From positions 6,845 to 70,844 of the forward strand of contig URKV01000001.1 in the NCBI GenBank assembly GCA_900548565.1: 64,000 nucleotides of DNA. Reading direction: 5' to 3'. Of the stretch, positions 48,522 to 58,010 are shown piece by piece. Both the position numbers and the translations under genes were made by a program. The notes under the pieces are model-generated. The model searched no databases, was not told the origin of the DNA, and saw only the letters and a program-made list of their open reading frames with translations. Source of the stretch: an uncultured Collinsella sp. GTDB lineage: Bacteria; Actinomycetota; Coriobacteriia; Coriobacteriales; Coriobacteriaceae. Every line of letters starts with the position of its first letter. Position 1 is the first letter of the stretch.

Positions 48522-50546
48522 CTACATCAAGTTGCAAACAGCCGCCGCGAAGGCAACGGGGTCCTCGGGGAGGATGCCCTCGACCAGCAAAGCCTGGTCA
48601 TAGAGCAGACCGGAGTACTGCTTGATCTTGTCGGCGTCGCCTGCCTTCTGGGCAGCGACAAGCTTGTCAAAGACCGGGTGCTTGGCGTTGAGCTCGAGCA
48701 CGCGCTGGCTCTTGGGCATGCCGTCGGGCGCGCCCTCGGGTCCCTTCTGGAGTACCTTCTCCATCTCGAGCGAAAGCGGGCCCTCGGTGGTGATGCAAGC
48801 GGGGGCATCGGTCAGGCGCGCGGAAACGGCAACTTTCTCGACCTTGTCACCGAGTGCCTCCTTCATAGCGCTGAAGAGGTCCTCGTTCTCCTTGGTGGCG
48901 TCCTCGGCCTCCTTCTTCTCGTCCTCGGTCGCCAGGTCAAGATCACCGGTCGCGACGTTCTTGAGCTCCAGATGACGATCCTCGACCTCGGGCTCGGCAC
49001 CGTCGGCCACAGCCTTTTCGGCAGCCTCGCGAGCTGCGTCGTCCTCGTAGATCTTGGGCATATCGGCGGCAACGTACTCACGCATAGCCTGGAACGTGAA
49101 CTCATCCACATCCTGCGTCAGCAGCAGCACGTCATAGCCGCGGTCGAGCACGCCCTTTACCACGGGCATCTTGGCCAAGCGCTCGCGCGAATCGCCGGCG
49201 GCGTAGTAGATGGCCTTCTGATCCTCGGGCATGCCCTTGGCATACTCGGCCAGGGTAATCATCTTCTGTTCCTTGGCAGACCAGAACAGCAACAGGTCGG
49301 CGAGCTCATCGGCCTTCATGCCATAGCTCGAGTAGATGCCGTACTTAAGGCCGCGGCCAAAGTTCTCAAAGAACTTCTCGTAGGCCTCGCGGTCGTTGTC
49401 ACGCATATCCTCAAGGTCAGTGGTGATCTTCTTTTCCACACGCTTGGCGATGGCCTTGAGCTGACGGTTCTGCTGCAGCGTCTCACGCGAGATGTTGAGC
49501 GACACGTCGGCGGAATCCACGACGCCGCGGACAAAGTTGTAGTAGTCGGGCAGCAGGTCGTCGCACTTCTCCATGATCAGGACGTTGGAGCTGTAGAGCG
49601 CCAGGCCCTTCTCGTAGTCCTTGCTGTACAGATCGAACGGCGCGCGTCCCGGCACAAACAGCAGGGCGTCATACTCGAGCGTGCCCTCGGCGTGGAAGCT
49701 GATGGTGCGCGCAGGATCGTCAAAGTCGTGGAACGTAGACTTGTAGAACTCGTTGTAATCCTTCTGCTCAACGTCGAAGCTGCGCTTTTTCCAGATCGGC
49801 GTCATGGAGTTGACGGTCTCGAGCTCCTGATAGTCCTCGTACTCGGGCTTGTAATCGTCGCCGGCGTCCTCGGGCTTGGGTTTCTGGCGGCTCTTGGACA
49901 CCATCATCTGAATCGGGTAGCGCACATAGTTGCTGTACTGCTGAATCAGGCTCTTGAGACCCCACTCGGTCAGGAAGCGATCGTAGGACTCGGCCTCGCC
50001 GTCGGCATCGAGCTTCTCGTTCTCGCGCAGCGTCAGGATGACATCGGTACCGTGCTCGGCGCGCTCGCCGTCCTCGATGGTGTAGCCCTCAAGACCGTCG
50101 GATTCCCACACATGGGCGACATCCTCGCCATAAGCGCGGCTGACGACCTTCACATGGCTGGCGACCATAAAAGCCGAGTAGAAGCCCACGCCAAACTGAC
50201 CGATGATGTCGACATCGGAGCCCTGCTGCTCGGCGTTCTCGGTCTTAAACTCCTCGGAGCCGGAATGGGCGATGGTGCCCAGATTGCGCTCGAGCTCCTC
50301 GGCGGTCATGCCAATGCCGTTATCCGAGATGGTAATGGTGCGGGCGTCTTTATCAAAGGAGACGCGAATGGCCAGGTCGCCCTGGTCGATCTTGACGCTC
50401 GGGTCCTGCAGGCTCTTAAAGTTGAGCTTGTCGACGGCGTCGCTCGCGTTAGAGATAAGCTCGCGCAGGAAGATTTCCTTATTGGTGTAGATGGAGTTGA
50501 TCATGAGGTCGAGCAGTTTTTTGCTCTCGGTCTTAAATTGACGCAT
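48522..50546 (-). CDS. htpG: Hsp90-family molecular chaperone HtpG
   Basis: A 674-residue Hsp90. The N-terminal GHKL ATPase shows LRELISNASDAVDKL, ISDNGIGMT and GQFGVGFYSAFMV. The middle domain has FVRGVVDSADVSLNISRE, and a C-terminal dimerisation domain follows. It is longer than E. coli HtpG, with an acidic insertion near 510-560 (EDEKKEAEDATKENED). GAAAGGACTGCAC precedes the ATG. It appears to be a single-gene unit. Confidence 0.96.
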   Translation of the reverse strand: MRQFKTESKKLLDLMINSIYTNKEIFLRELISNASDAVDKLNFKSLQDPSVKIDQGDLAIRVSFDKDARTITISDNGIGMTAEELERNLGTIAHSGSEEFKTENAEQQGSDVDIIGQFGVGFYSAFMVASHVKVVSRAYGEDVAHVWESDGLEGYTIEDGERAEHGTDVILTLRENEKLDADGEAESYDRFLTEWGLKSLIQQYSNYVRYPIQMMVSKSRQKPKPEDAGDDYKPEYEDYQELETVNSMTPIWKKRSFDVEQKDYNEFYKSTFHDFDDPARTISFHAEGTLEYDALLFVPGRAPFDLYSKDYEKGLALYSSNVLIMEKCDDLLPDYYNFVRGVVDSADVSLNISRETLQQNRQLKAIAKRVEKKITTDLEDMRDNDREAYEKFFENFGRGLKYGIYSSYGMKADELADLLLFWSAKEQKMITLAEYAKGMPEDQKAIYYAAGDSRERLAKMPVVKGVLDRGYDVLLLTQDVDEFTFQAMREYVAADMPKIYEDDAAREAAEKAVADGAEPEVEDRHLELKNVATGDLDLATEDEKKEAEDATKENEDLFSAMKEALGDKVEKVAVSARLTDAPACITTEGPLSLEMEKVLQKGPEGAPDGMPKSQRVLELNAKHPVFDKLVAAQKAGDADKIKQYSGLLYDQALLVEGILPEDPVAFAAAVCNLM

Positions 50547-50710
50547 GTGCAGTCCTTTCGCGCTACCCCCGTCCGCAAAAACGGCCCGGTCGCCCGAGCC
50601 GCATCGCAGACCTGCTATGTTCAGACTTAGATTTTATAACCCATTAGCGCGCATATATACATACGGAATCGAAAAACTGTATGTTGAAACGACCGTGCGG
50701 CGGATGCCGA

Positions 50711-50758
50711 GGAGTGTCCCCAACTGCCGGCAGAAAAGGAACGTCCCTATCTGCCATC
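50711..50758. repeat. Short direct repeat of the GGGACGTTC type
   Basis: GGAGTGTCCCCAACTGCC and GGAACGTCCCTATCTGCC occur 27 bp apart. The second overlaps the last codons of the GNAT gene. The rest of the 200-bp gap to htpG holds an AT-rich promoter-like stretch and nothing else I recognise. Confidence 0.45.
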
Positions 50759-51247
50759 TACGCGCTTGGCCATCCAGGCGTGGGGCTGGCCTTCGTCTTC
50801 GTAATCTACCGGGGCAATTTGCGTGTAGCCCGCCTTTACATAGAGCGGCAGCACGTATTCCTGCGCATGCAGCTTAATAAGCTTGGCGCCGGCATCACGC
50901 GCGGCGGCATCACTGGCCTCGACAATCTTGCTCGCCAAACCGCGACGGCGCATGCTCGGCAGCACAGCCACGCGCCCCATAATGTAGGTCTCCCCCGCCG
51001 CAACGCCTTCGTCCATGTCGCATGCCGGCAACACCGGGGCCTCTGCGTCAGCCACGCGCTCAAGCTCTTCGGGAAACACGCGCGAGCAACCGGCAAGCTC
51101 GTCGTCTACATAGAGCGTCACATGAATGCAGTTCGGATCCTCGTCGATAGCGTCGAACTCATTCTCGTAGCCCTGCTCGTCCATAAAAACGACGCGGCGC
51201 ACCAACGCCGCGTCATCAAAGCATCCCGTCTTAAGTTGAATATCCAT
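50747..51247 (-). CDS. GNAT-family N-acetyltransferase
   Basis: A 166-residue acetyltransferase resembling the ElaA/YjcF group: RRVVFMDEQGYENEFDAIDEDPNCIHVTL, then YIMGRVAVLPSMRRRGLASKIVEA with the acetyl-CoA R-R-x-G-L-A loop near residue 105, and C-terminal EYVLPLYVKAGY. The acceptor is unknown. The ATG at 51247 follows AAGGGG by five bases. It ends 39 bp upstream of nothing functional in the same operon, and cpsB-type genes start nearby on the same strand, so co-transcription is possible. Confidence 0.85.
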   Translation of the reverse strand: MDIQLKTGCFDDAALVRRVVFMDEQGYENEFDAIDEDPNCIHVTLYVDDELAGCSRVFPEELERVADAEAPVLPACDMDEGVAAGETYIMGRVAVLPSMRRRGLASKIVEASDAAARDAGAKLIKLHAQEYVLPLYVKAGYTQIAPVDYEDEGQPHAWMAKRVDGR

Positions 51248-51286
51248 GGCTGCCCCTTCATTCAATGCGAACGTTAGGGACAGATT

Positions 51287-51937
51287 TTAGCGAAAATGGG
51301 CTCCGCGCACGCTAAACTTCGCGCGAGCCTTCGCTAGGCAATCGTAATGACCCACGTTATGGGCATCGCTCGCGATGAAGCTGTACAGGTTCTGATCGAA
51401 CAGGCGCTGTGCCGGCTTTTTCTCGCGACCAAAGCGACCGCCGGCAATAAAGTCCGCCGAAGCCTGCAGCTTGCAGCCCATATCGACCAGGCGCTCTGCA
51501 ACGCTTACATCCTTTTGAACCGCACGATAGCGCTCAGGATGAGCGATGATCACCTGGTAGCCACGGCACTGCAAATCGTAAATCGTGTTCTCGTACTCTC
51601 TAAACGCATACGCATCGGCATGCGTCGAAAGCTCGAGCAGAAACTCGTTGGTTCCATCGAAATGCAAGTGCTCCGCGGCATCGATACCAAGCTCAACGAG
51701 CTTTCGGTGGTTGACCTCGAAGCCCATCTGGAGCGGAAAACCGTCAGCGTTATCACGCAGCAGCTCAAAGGCATCCCACATCTTGTCGTAATCAAAATAG
51801 GGATCACGGCAGTGAGGAGTGCAAACGATTCTGGTTACACCGGCCCGCTTGGCAGCCTCGAGCATCGCCAAGCTCTCATCGAGATCGGCGGCGCCGTCGT
51901 CTACACCCGGCAAGATATGGCAATGAATGTCACGCAT
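51287..51937 (-). CDS. cpsB: CpsB/YwqE-type protein tyrosine phosphatase (PHP family)
   Basis: A 216-residue metal-dependent phosphatase of the PHP fold: MRDIHCHILPGVDDGA with HxH, CTPHCRDPYFDY, IAHPERYRAVQ and the terminal SDAHNVGHYD. These are the metal ligands of CpsB/CapC phosphatases, which dephosphorylate the C-terminal tyrosines of the partner kinase. AAGG precedes the ATG. The gene starts 17 bp after the kinase gene, in the order CpsC-CpsD-CpsB. Confidence 0.9.
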   Translation of the reverse strand: MRDIHCHILPGVDDGAADLDESLAMLEAAKRAGVTRIVCTPHCRDPYFDYDKMWDAFELLRDNADGFPLQMGFEVNHRKLVELGIDAAEHLHFDGTNEFLLELSTHADAYAFREYENTIYDLQCRGYQVIIAHPERYRAVQKDVSVAERLVDMGCKLQASADFIAGGRFGREKKPAQRLFDQNLYSFIASDAHNVGHYDCLAKARAKFSVRGAHFR

Positions 51938-51954
51938 AGGTCAGCCTTAATCAA

Positions 51955-52692
51955 CTAAACGTTTGCTCGGTTGGTGAAGATGCCCTTTTTGGAAGTGCCC
52001 TGATCGTCGGAGCCCTTCTTAACCTTCTTACCGTCCTTGGTGTAGTAAGAATAGTAGTACTCGCTGGTCTCGGTCTCACAGTAATTCATGACGGTACCGA
52101 TGAGCTTGACCTTCTCGGACTTCTTAAGCTGGGCGATAGCGTTGAGCGCCTCTTCGCGCTTGGTAAAGTCCTCTCGCACCACGAACAGCGCGCCGTCGGT
52201 CAAGCTGGCAATCTCGGCAGCATCGATGAAGGTGCCGACCGGAGGAGCATCGAAGATGACGTACTGGAACTTGGCGGACAGTGCCTTTACCAGCTTGGCA
52301 AAGCGATGGGAGACGATGATGTCGGCAGGATTGGGAATGTGCGGCTCGGCATCGAGGAAGTAGAAGTTCTTCTGACCCGTCTCGACAATTGCCTGGTCAA
52401 TGGAAATCTGCTCGGAAAGGACCGCATAGAGTCCGCCGCGCGAACGAACGCCGAGCATATCGGAAAGGGACCTGCGGCGCATATCGGCCTCGACCAGGAG
52501 CACGGACTTGCCGCTCGTGGCGATTGCCTGAGCAAGGTTAATGGAAACCGTAGACTTGCCCTCGTTGGGAATCGAGGAGGTAACGGTGATGGTGCGAATG
52601 GGGTCGTCCACGCTCGCAAAGCGGATGTTGGCCAGAAGGGTCTTGGCGGCATTCTGTACAACGAGCTTATCGGTGTTCTTTGCCTTAGCCAT
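51955..52692 (-). CDS. cpsD: CpsD/CapB-type bacterial tyrosine kinase
   Basis: A 245-residue BY-kinase. Walker A is SSIPNEGKSTVSINLA, Walker A' is VLLVEADMRRRSL, and Walker B is YVIFDAPPVGT. A C-terminal tyrosine cluster (SEYYYSYYTKDG) is the autophosphorylation site. It needs the membrane adaptor CpsC, encoded two bases upstream, for activation. The complex controls chain length or export of capsule or other surface polysaccharide. Confidence 0.93.
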   Translation of the reverse strand: MAKAKNTDKLVVQNAAKTLLANIRFASVDDPIRTITVTSSIPNEGKSTVSINLAQAIATSGKSVLLVEADMRRRSLSDMLGVRSRGGLYAVLSEQISIDQAIVETGQKNFYFLDAEPHIPNPADIIVSHRFAKLVKALSAKFQYVIFDAPPVGTFIDAAEIASLTDGALFVVREDFTKREEALNAIAQLKKSEKVKLIGTVMNYCETETSEYYYSYYTKDGKKVKKGSDDQGTSKKGIFTNRANV

Positions 52693-52694
52693 GC

Positions 52695-53351
52695 CTATTT
52701 ACCACCTTTCATAGCCGGAATTCGGCCAACAACGGGAATACCCAGGAGCTCTTCTGCCTCTTCGGCACCGCGGATGCGGGTATTGAGCATGTCTGCCAAA
52801 ACGACATAGGCAACTGCGATAAAGATACCGGCGAGGAACGCGACGGCAATATACAGCGTGCGCTTGGGGCCGCTGGGGGCTTCGGGGGTCTTAGCCTCGT
52901 CGATAACGTTGATGCTCTGGGCAGCGCCGACGTTCTGAGCGACCGTACTCACCGAGCTGGCAATGGCCTTTGCGACCTCAGCCGTCTCCTTGGCATCGGT
53001 GCCGGTAACCGAAAGCGTAATGACACGCGTGGTGGTCTCGGAGGAAACAGACACCTTGTAGTCATCCAAATCGGTGAGGCCCAGTTCTTTGGCGGCGCCG
53101 CTCTTAACGCTATCGCTATCCAGCAGCGTGGCGATATCGTTGGAAAGCATCTGGCTCGCCGAGAGATCGTTGTAGCTCATCTGACCGCTATCGTCGGTCT
53201 TGGCGAGAATGTACATGCTCGTCGTCGCGGTATAGGTGTTGTCCATCGCAACGAAGGACACGATGCCCATGGCGATCGCGCAGACCACCGGAAGGGTGAT
53301 GACCAGCTTGAGGTGCTTCTTCAGCAGCTGGAACAGTTCGAGAAGGGTCAT
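52695..53351 (-). CDS. cpsC: Wzz/CpsC-type chain-length determinant and kinase activator
   Basis: A 218-residue membrane protein with two transmembrane helices (KLVITLPVVCAIAMGIVSFVA and TLYIAVAFLAGIFIAVAYVVL) flanking an extracytoplasmic domain, the Wzz fold, and a short cytosolic C-terminus that would contact CpsD. GAAAGG precedes the ATG. It is the first gene of the CpsCDB trio. No glycosyltransferase, flippase or polymerase is nearby, so the polysaccharide genes must lie elsewhere. Confidence 0.9.
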   Translation of the reverse strand: MTLLELFQLLKKHLKLVITLPVVCAIAMGIVSFVAMDNTYTATTSMYILAKTDDSGQMSYNDLSASQMLSNDIATLLDSDSVKSGAAKELGLTDLDDYKVSVSSETTTRVITLSVTGTDAKETAEVAKAIASSVSTVAQNVGAAQSINVIDEAKTPEAPSGPKRTLYIAVAFLAGIFIAVAYVVLADMLNTRIRGAEEAEELLGIPVVGRIPAMKGGK

Positions 53352-53492
53352 GCAGCTTGCCTTTCATTTCCCCAGTTCGGATTGACAAAACTGTCCGTAT
53401 GTTATCGCATCTTTTTACCGAGACCAAACTCTATACATAAGAAACAGGCTCTCCTGTAAAAATGTCGGAAGCAATCGTAAAATTGCACAACA

Positions 53493-53521
53493 ACGCCGCA
53501 CCCGAAAGTCAAATGCGGCGT
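53493..53521 (-). terminator. Terminator after the PhoR-like kinase gene
   Basis: ACGCCGCA and TGCGGCGT pair around 13 bases, followed by TGTTGTGCAATTTT on the minus strand; 25 bp past the stop. Confidence 0.6.
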
Positions 53522-53546
53522 CTACATCAATATCTGTGTTGTATCG

Positions 53547-54971
53547 CTATGCGAATGGCTCGTCCTGCTGTATGGGAAACGTCACCGTAATGGTGGTTCC
53601 CACGCCCAACTCGCTCGACAGATCAAGCGTGGCGTGATGATACAGGGCCGCATGCTTGACAATGGCAAGCCCCAGGCCGGTTCCGCCGCGTGCCTTGGAC
53701 CTACTCTTGTCCACGCGATAGAACCGCTCAAATACCTTGCCCTGTTCTTCAGGCGCGATACCGATTCCCGTGTCGGCGACAGCGAGGAACGGATGGCCTT
53801 CGTCGTTGGTGCCGCACTGCAGCGTAACCGTACCGCCGGGCCGATTGTAGCGGATGGCGTTGCTTGCCAGATTATAGATGAGCTCGTCGACCAAGCGCGA
53901 CACGCCTTCGATGACCACAGGCTTGGTCTCATGACTTATCGTCACATTCGCCTGACGGGCAACCTGTTCAAGACGCTGCTCAACCGCGTAGATCGCACGC
54001 GAGAGCTCAATAGGCTCCGTGGACCCAATGGGCACTGCCTCGCCTTCAGTTGCACGTTCGGCCTCGTCCAAGTTAGACAGCGTAAGGATGTCGTTGACAA
54101 GCGCTGCCAAGCGGCCCGCCTCACGATAGATGCGACCGCCAAAGTTGCGCAGGTCGTCCTCGCCCTCGACCATGCCATTTGCGATGAGCTCGGCATAGCC
54201 CGAAATCGCCGTAAGCGGCGTCTTGAGCTCATGGGTGATATTCGCCGTGAACTCGCGGCGCATACGGTCGTTGTCCGCTAGCACCGCCATTTGGCGCTTG
54301 AGTTCCTGGCGCTGCGACTCGATGCGCTCAAGCATGGGGACCATCTCGGCATAGGCGTGCTCATAGCTACGGCGTGGGTGATCCAAATCCACCTCTTGCA
54401 ACGGCGCGATGATGGCACGGGACTCACGGCGCGCCATAAAAAACGAGAGTACTGCACCCGCTGCTGCGATAAGCAGCATCGGCGCCAGCATCGACAGCAA
54501 AATCGCCGCAACGCCAGGCTGGGCCTGCGCCAAGCGGACGACCTGGCCGTTATCAAGGGTGACGGCGCGATACAGCATAATCTCGTCGAGTGTAGAGCTT
54601 GCGCGCTCCGCGGAACCCGAACCACTCTCAAAGGCCTCGATGACCTCGGGGCGATCGCCATGGTTGGGCAGTGTGGAAGGCGACGCCTCGTTGTCGTAGG
54701 CAACAGATCCGTCCTTATTGATCAGCGTGATACGAAGATCCTCGCGATCGAGGCTCCGCAAGAACGGAATGGGCTCCTGCTGCTCGTCGAGGGCGGCAGC
54801 AATGAGCTCGGTTTCCTGCGCCAGATTGGCACTCGTGGCATCCGCCAAAGTGTTTTGCACAAAGAACGCACCCAGCACCGTAAACGCCACGATAACTGCC
54901 ATGGCGCAGACAAAGATCGTCACAAAAACGCGGTGCGACAGCGTATGTTTTCCCTGGGGGGCGAAGACCAC
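53547..54971 (-). CDS. phoR: PhoR-like sensor histidine kinase
   Basis: A 474-residue kinase with two transmembrane helices (VFVTIFVCAMAVIVAFTVLGA and AAILLSMLAPMLLIAAAGAVL) around a sensor domain of about 115 residues, a HAMP-like linker, the H-box FTANITHELKTPLTAISGYAEL, N-box IYNLASNAIRYN, and G boxes DTGIGIAPE and GGTGLGLAIVK. A GTG start at 54971 follows GAGGAG and lies three bases after the response-regulator stop, so the two are coupled. pstB upstream suggests phosphate sensing. Confidence 0.85.
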   Translation of the reverse strand: MVFAPQGKHTLSHRVFVTIFVCAMAVIVAFTVLGAFFVQNTLADATSANLAQETELIAAALDEQQEPIPFLRSLDREDLRITLINKDGSVAYDNEASPSTLPNHGDRPEVIEAFESGSGSAERASSTLDEIMLYRAVTLDNGQVVRLAQAQPGVAAILLSMLAPMLLIAAAGAVLSFFMARRESRAIIAPLQEVDLDHPRRSYEHAYAEMVPMLERIESQRQELKRQMAVLADNDRMRREFTANITHELKTPLTAISGYAELIANGMVEGEDDLRNFGGRIYREAGRLAALVNDILTLSNLDEAERATEGEAVPIGSTEPIELSRAIYAVEQRLEQVARQANVTISHETKPVVIEGVSRLVDELIYNLASNAIRYNRPGGTVTLQCGTNDEGHPFLAVADTGIGIAPEEQGKVFERFYRVDKSRSKARGGTGLGLAIVKHAALYHHATLDLSSELGVGTTITVTFPIQQDEPFA

Positions 54972-54974
54972 GGG

Positions 54975-55703
54975 TTACTCCTCAGATGCGGTGGCCGCGG
55001 TGTCGTCGCCTTCGGCACCATCACCGGCAGAAGGCTCGGCCAAGCGGTAGCCCACGCCGCGCACGGTCTCGATGGCGCTGGCATGCTCGCCCAGTTTTTG
55101 GCGAAGCGTCTGCACGTGCACGTCGACGGTGCGCGAACCGCCGTCGAAGTCCCAGCCCCACACGCTCTGCAGCAACGACTCGCGGGTAAAGACCACGCCG
55201 GGCTTGCGCATGAGGTACTCGAGCAGGTCGAACTCGCGCAGGGTGAGCTTAAGCGGCTCGCCGGCCACGGTCACCTCGCGATGGCTGGGCGAAAGCACGA
55301 TGTCGCCCACGCTGAGCACATCGCTCGCTTGCTTGACCATGCCGCCGCGACGCAGCAGTGCGCGGCAGCGGCTCGCAAGCTCCATGAGCGAAAACGGCTT
55401 AGTCAGGTAATCGTCGGCACCGCCATCGAGCGCCATCACCTTGTCGAGTTCGGTGTCCTTGGCGGTAAGCATCATGATGGGCACCGTCGCCGTCAGGCGA
55501 TCGGCACGCAGGCGACGCATAATCGCCAAGCCATCGGTGTCGGGCAGCATGATATCGAGCAGCACAGCATCGGGCACCCGTCGCGCCACGGCAGCTTTAA
55601 ACTCGCCATCGCACGAAAAGCCCTCGGCCTCGATTCCCTGCTTGCGCAGCGCGTAGACTGTCAAATCCCTGATGTTGTCATCGTCCTCGACGTAATAGAT
55701 CAT
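54975..55703 (-). CDS. phoB: PhoB-like response regulator
   Basis: A 242-residue OmpR/PhoB-type regulator. The receiver has the acidic pair EDDD, phospho-acceptor Asp in LLDIMLPD and KPFS. The winged helix has LTLREFDLLEYLM and SRTVDVHVQTLRQKLG. A short acidic tail follows. AAAGGGG precedes the ATG. It sits between pstB and the cognate kinase. Phosphate control is inferred from this context. Confidence 0.87.
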   Translation of the reverse strand: MIYYVEDDDNIRDLTVYALRKQGIEAEGFSCDGEFKAAVARRVPDAVLLDIMLPDTDGLAIMRRLRADRLTATVPIMMLTAKDTELDKVMALDGGADDYLTKPFSLMELASRCRALLRRGGMVKQASDVLSVGDIVLSPSHREVTVAGEPLKLTLREFDLLEYLMRKPGVVFTRESLLQSVWGWDFDGGSRTVDVHVQTLRQKLGEHASAIETVRGVGYRLAEPSAGDGAEGDDTAATASEE

Positions 55704-55767
55704 GTTGAACCCCTTTGCGGCCGATATGACCGCATCTTAACCCTAAAGGCACCTGTAAAATACAGCG

Positions 55768-56643
55768 TCAGCCAAAACGCCCCGTCAAATAATCCGCGGT
55801 GCGCGGATCGGACGGATTCTTGAAGAGTTGCGCGGTGGGCGCGTGCTCCACCAGCTCACCCAGCAAAAAGAACGCAACCGAATCGGAAATACGCGCGGCC
55901 TGCTGCATGTTGTGCGTCACGACCACCAGCGTGCAGGTCTCCTTGAGCTCGCAGGCAAGCTGCTCCACCACGAGCGTCGACACAGGGTCGAGTGCCGAGG
56001 TCGGCTCATCCATCAGCAGAATGTCGGGCTGCACGGCAAGTGCGCGGGCGATGCACAGGCGCTGCTGCTGTCCACCCGAAAGACCCAGGCCCGACTCTTT
56101 GAGCTTGTCCTTGACCTCGTCCCACAGGGCAGCGCGACGCAGGGAGTCCTCGACCAGCTCATCGAGCATGACGCGGTCGCGCACACCCATACCGCGCGGA
56201 CCGTAGGCGACGTTGTCGTAGATGCTCATGGGAAACGGGTTGGGGCGCTGGAACACCATGCCCACGCGCTGGCGCAAACGGCAGATGTCGTAATCGCCCA
56301 GGATATCTTGACCATCGAGCGCAATCTTGCCCTCGATGCGGCAATCCTTGATGCCGTCGTTCATACGGTTAAAGCAGCGCAGCAACGTAGACTTTCCGCA
56401 GCCCGAAGGCCCGATGAACGAGGTGATCTGCTTGTCGCGGATCTTGATATTCACGTCCTTGAGCGCATGGTGGTCGCCATAGAACAGGTCGAGGCCCTCG
56501 ACATCGATACGCGTCGGCGAGGCGGCAAGATCCTCTGCCGTGGGGCGAGTCGCGTCCCCAACCTCGCGCTCATGCGCGGCCTCGGCCTGCGCTTCCATGA
56601 GTTCTTCAAGCTCCGTGGGCTCCACAGCCGCAGCAGCCGTCAT
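55768..56643 (-). CDS. pstB: Phosphate ABC transporter ATP-binding protein
   Basis: A 291-residue ABC ATPase: Walker [11 protein letters not shown]-loop [19 protein letters not shown] (a PstB hallmark), signature LSGGQQQR, Walker B ILLMDEP and VTHNMQQA. An Ala/Glu-rich N-terminal extension of about 45 residues is unusual. The ATG at 56643 follows GGAGG by eight bases. pstS, pstC and pstA are absent from the window. Order here is VanR-like, VanS-like, pstB, phoB, phoR on one strand. Confidence 0.94.
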   Translation of the reverse strand: MTAAAAVEPTELEELMEAQAEAAHEREVGDATRPTAEDLAASPTRIDVEGLDLFYGDHHALKDVNIKIRDKQITSFIGPSGCGKSTLLRCFNRMNDGIKDCRIEGKIALDGQDILGDYDICRLRQRVGMVFQRPNPFPMSIYDNVAYGPRGMGVRDRVMLDELVEDSLRRAALWDEVKDKLKESGLGLSGGQQQRLCIARALAVQPDILLMDEPTSALDPVSTLVVEQLACELKETCTLVVVTHNMQQAARISDSVAFFLLGELVEHAPTAQLFKNPSDPRTADYLTGRFG

Positions 56644-56746
56644 ACCGCATACCTCCATATCGATATCAATTCAGCAGTATCGATAGTAGGAATCGCGGCT
56701 CATACGCACGTGAGCACATTGTCAAGTGTTTGTAAGGGCACGCTGG

Positions 56747-57985
56747 CTATGCGGCGGGCAGCTCGATGGTGAATATCGTGTGTTCGGGCGTCGATTCACA
56801 TGCAACGGTACCGCCGTGTGCCGCGATGATCTCCTTGGCAATAGCAAGGCCCAGGCCGGCACCACCGCGATTGGTCGCACGCGCCGCATCCAGGCGATAG
56901 AACTTCTCAAAGATCACCTTGAGCTTAGCCGCAGGGATAGGATCGCCCTGATTGATAAAGCGCACGCGCACGCCGCCATCGTCTTGGCGCCTGGCCTCAA
57001 TCGTGATAGTCGAGCCCTCATAGCTATAGGCGACGGCGTTTTTCATGATGTTGTTGAACACGCGGGCCATCTTGTCGCCATCCACGAGCACCGTCAGGTC
57101 CTCGCGAATATCAACTTGGGCTTCCTTATGCTGCTCGTTGAGGATGGGATAGAACTCGTCAGCCACCTGAGCCAGCAGCAACCCCAGATCAACATAGCCG
57201 CGCGTGAGCACGATATCGTGGAAGTCAAAGCGCGTGATATCGAAGAACTCTTCGATGAGCGCATCGAGCCGGTGCGCCTTGTCGAGCGCCACGCCCGTAA
57301 AGTGCGCACGTTGCTCAACCGGCAGCTCAGGAGCCTCTTGAAGCAGCGAAAGATAGCCCACCACACTGGCAAGCGGGGTGCGTAGGTCATGTGCCAAGTA
57401 CGTGACCAGATCGTCCTTGCGATGAGACTCGTCACGCAAGGCCTGTTGCACCTTGCGCTCGCGATCGCGCACACGGTTGAGTGCGCCCTCGACCTCCAGG
57501 AAGTCGCCGTCGATGTTGTCCCAGGTGTCGGGGTGATCGATCAGGCGATCTTGAATACGAGCGGCCAGCACACAATCGGCATGCTGCTCGCCCTGCTCAT
57601 AGCCCTGGTAGTACAGGGCGCGGCCGCAAAAGAACAGCACGCACACGGCAAGCGCCAGCACAAAGCCAAGCATGTTGAATACAAAGCCGGCATCGAACAG
57701 CACCGGCCCTTCGATGCCGCCGAGTGCCATGGCGCCAATCGCCAACGTCATGGCCCACGCGGCACCGCCAATCACCACGCAGCGGCGTACGATTTCAAAT
57801 CGATCGATCAGCAAAAAGCCGACAAGCAGCACCGCCAAGATTCCTGCGATGTTATCGATGCCAATCAGCAGCAGGCTCAGCAAAAAGAGCAGCACCGTTG
57901 CAAGCGCGCGGTTGTCGACGACCGACCTCACGTATTCAAAGAGTCGATCGGGCACCTCGAATGCCTGCCTATCGTCTTTTGTCAT
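56747..57985 (-). CDS. VanS-like sensor histidine kinase
   Basis: A 412-residue kinase with four or more N-terminal transmembrane segments (about 28-130), no large extracytoplasmic domain, then H-box VTYLAHDLRTPLASVVGYLSLL, N-box FNNIMKNAVAYSYEGS and G box GGAGLGLAIAKEIIAAHGG. This resembles VanS/BceS-related kinases that respond to cell-wall stress. The ATG at 57985 has GGGGA seven bases upstream; a GTG six bases earlier overlaps the site. It follows its response regulator by 25 bp. Confidence 0.85.
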   Translation of the reverse strand: MTKDDRQAFEVPDRLFEYVRSVVDNRALATVLLFLLSLLLIGIDNIAGILAVLLVGFLLIDRFEIVRRCVVIGGAAWAMTLAIGAMALGGIEGPVLFDAGFVFNMLGFVLALAVCVLFFCGRALYYQGYEQGEQHADCVLAARIQDRLIDHPDTWDNIDGDFLEVEGALNRVRDRERKVQQALRDESHRKDDLVTYLAHDLRTPLASVVGYLSLLQEAPELPVEQRAHFTGVALDKAHRLDALIEEFFDITRFDFHDIVLTRGYVDLGLLLAQVADEFYPILNEQHKEAQVDIREDLTVLVDGDKMARVFNNIMKNAVAYSYEGSTITIEARRQDDGGVRVRFINQGDPIPAAKLKVIFEKFYRLDAARATNRGGAGLGLAIAKEIIAAHGGTVACESTPEHTIFTIELPAA

Positions 57986-58010
57986 ATCCACTTCCCCACC
58001 ATCAAAGGCG

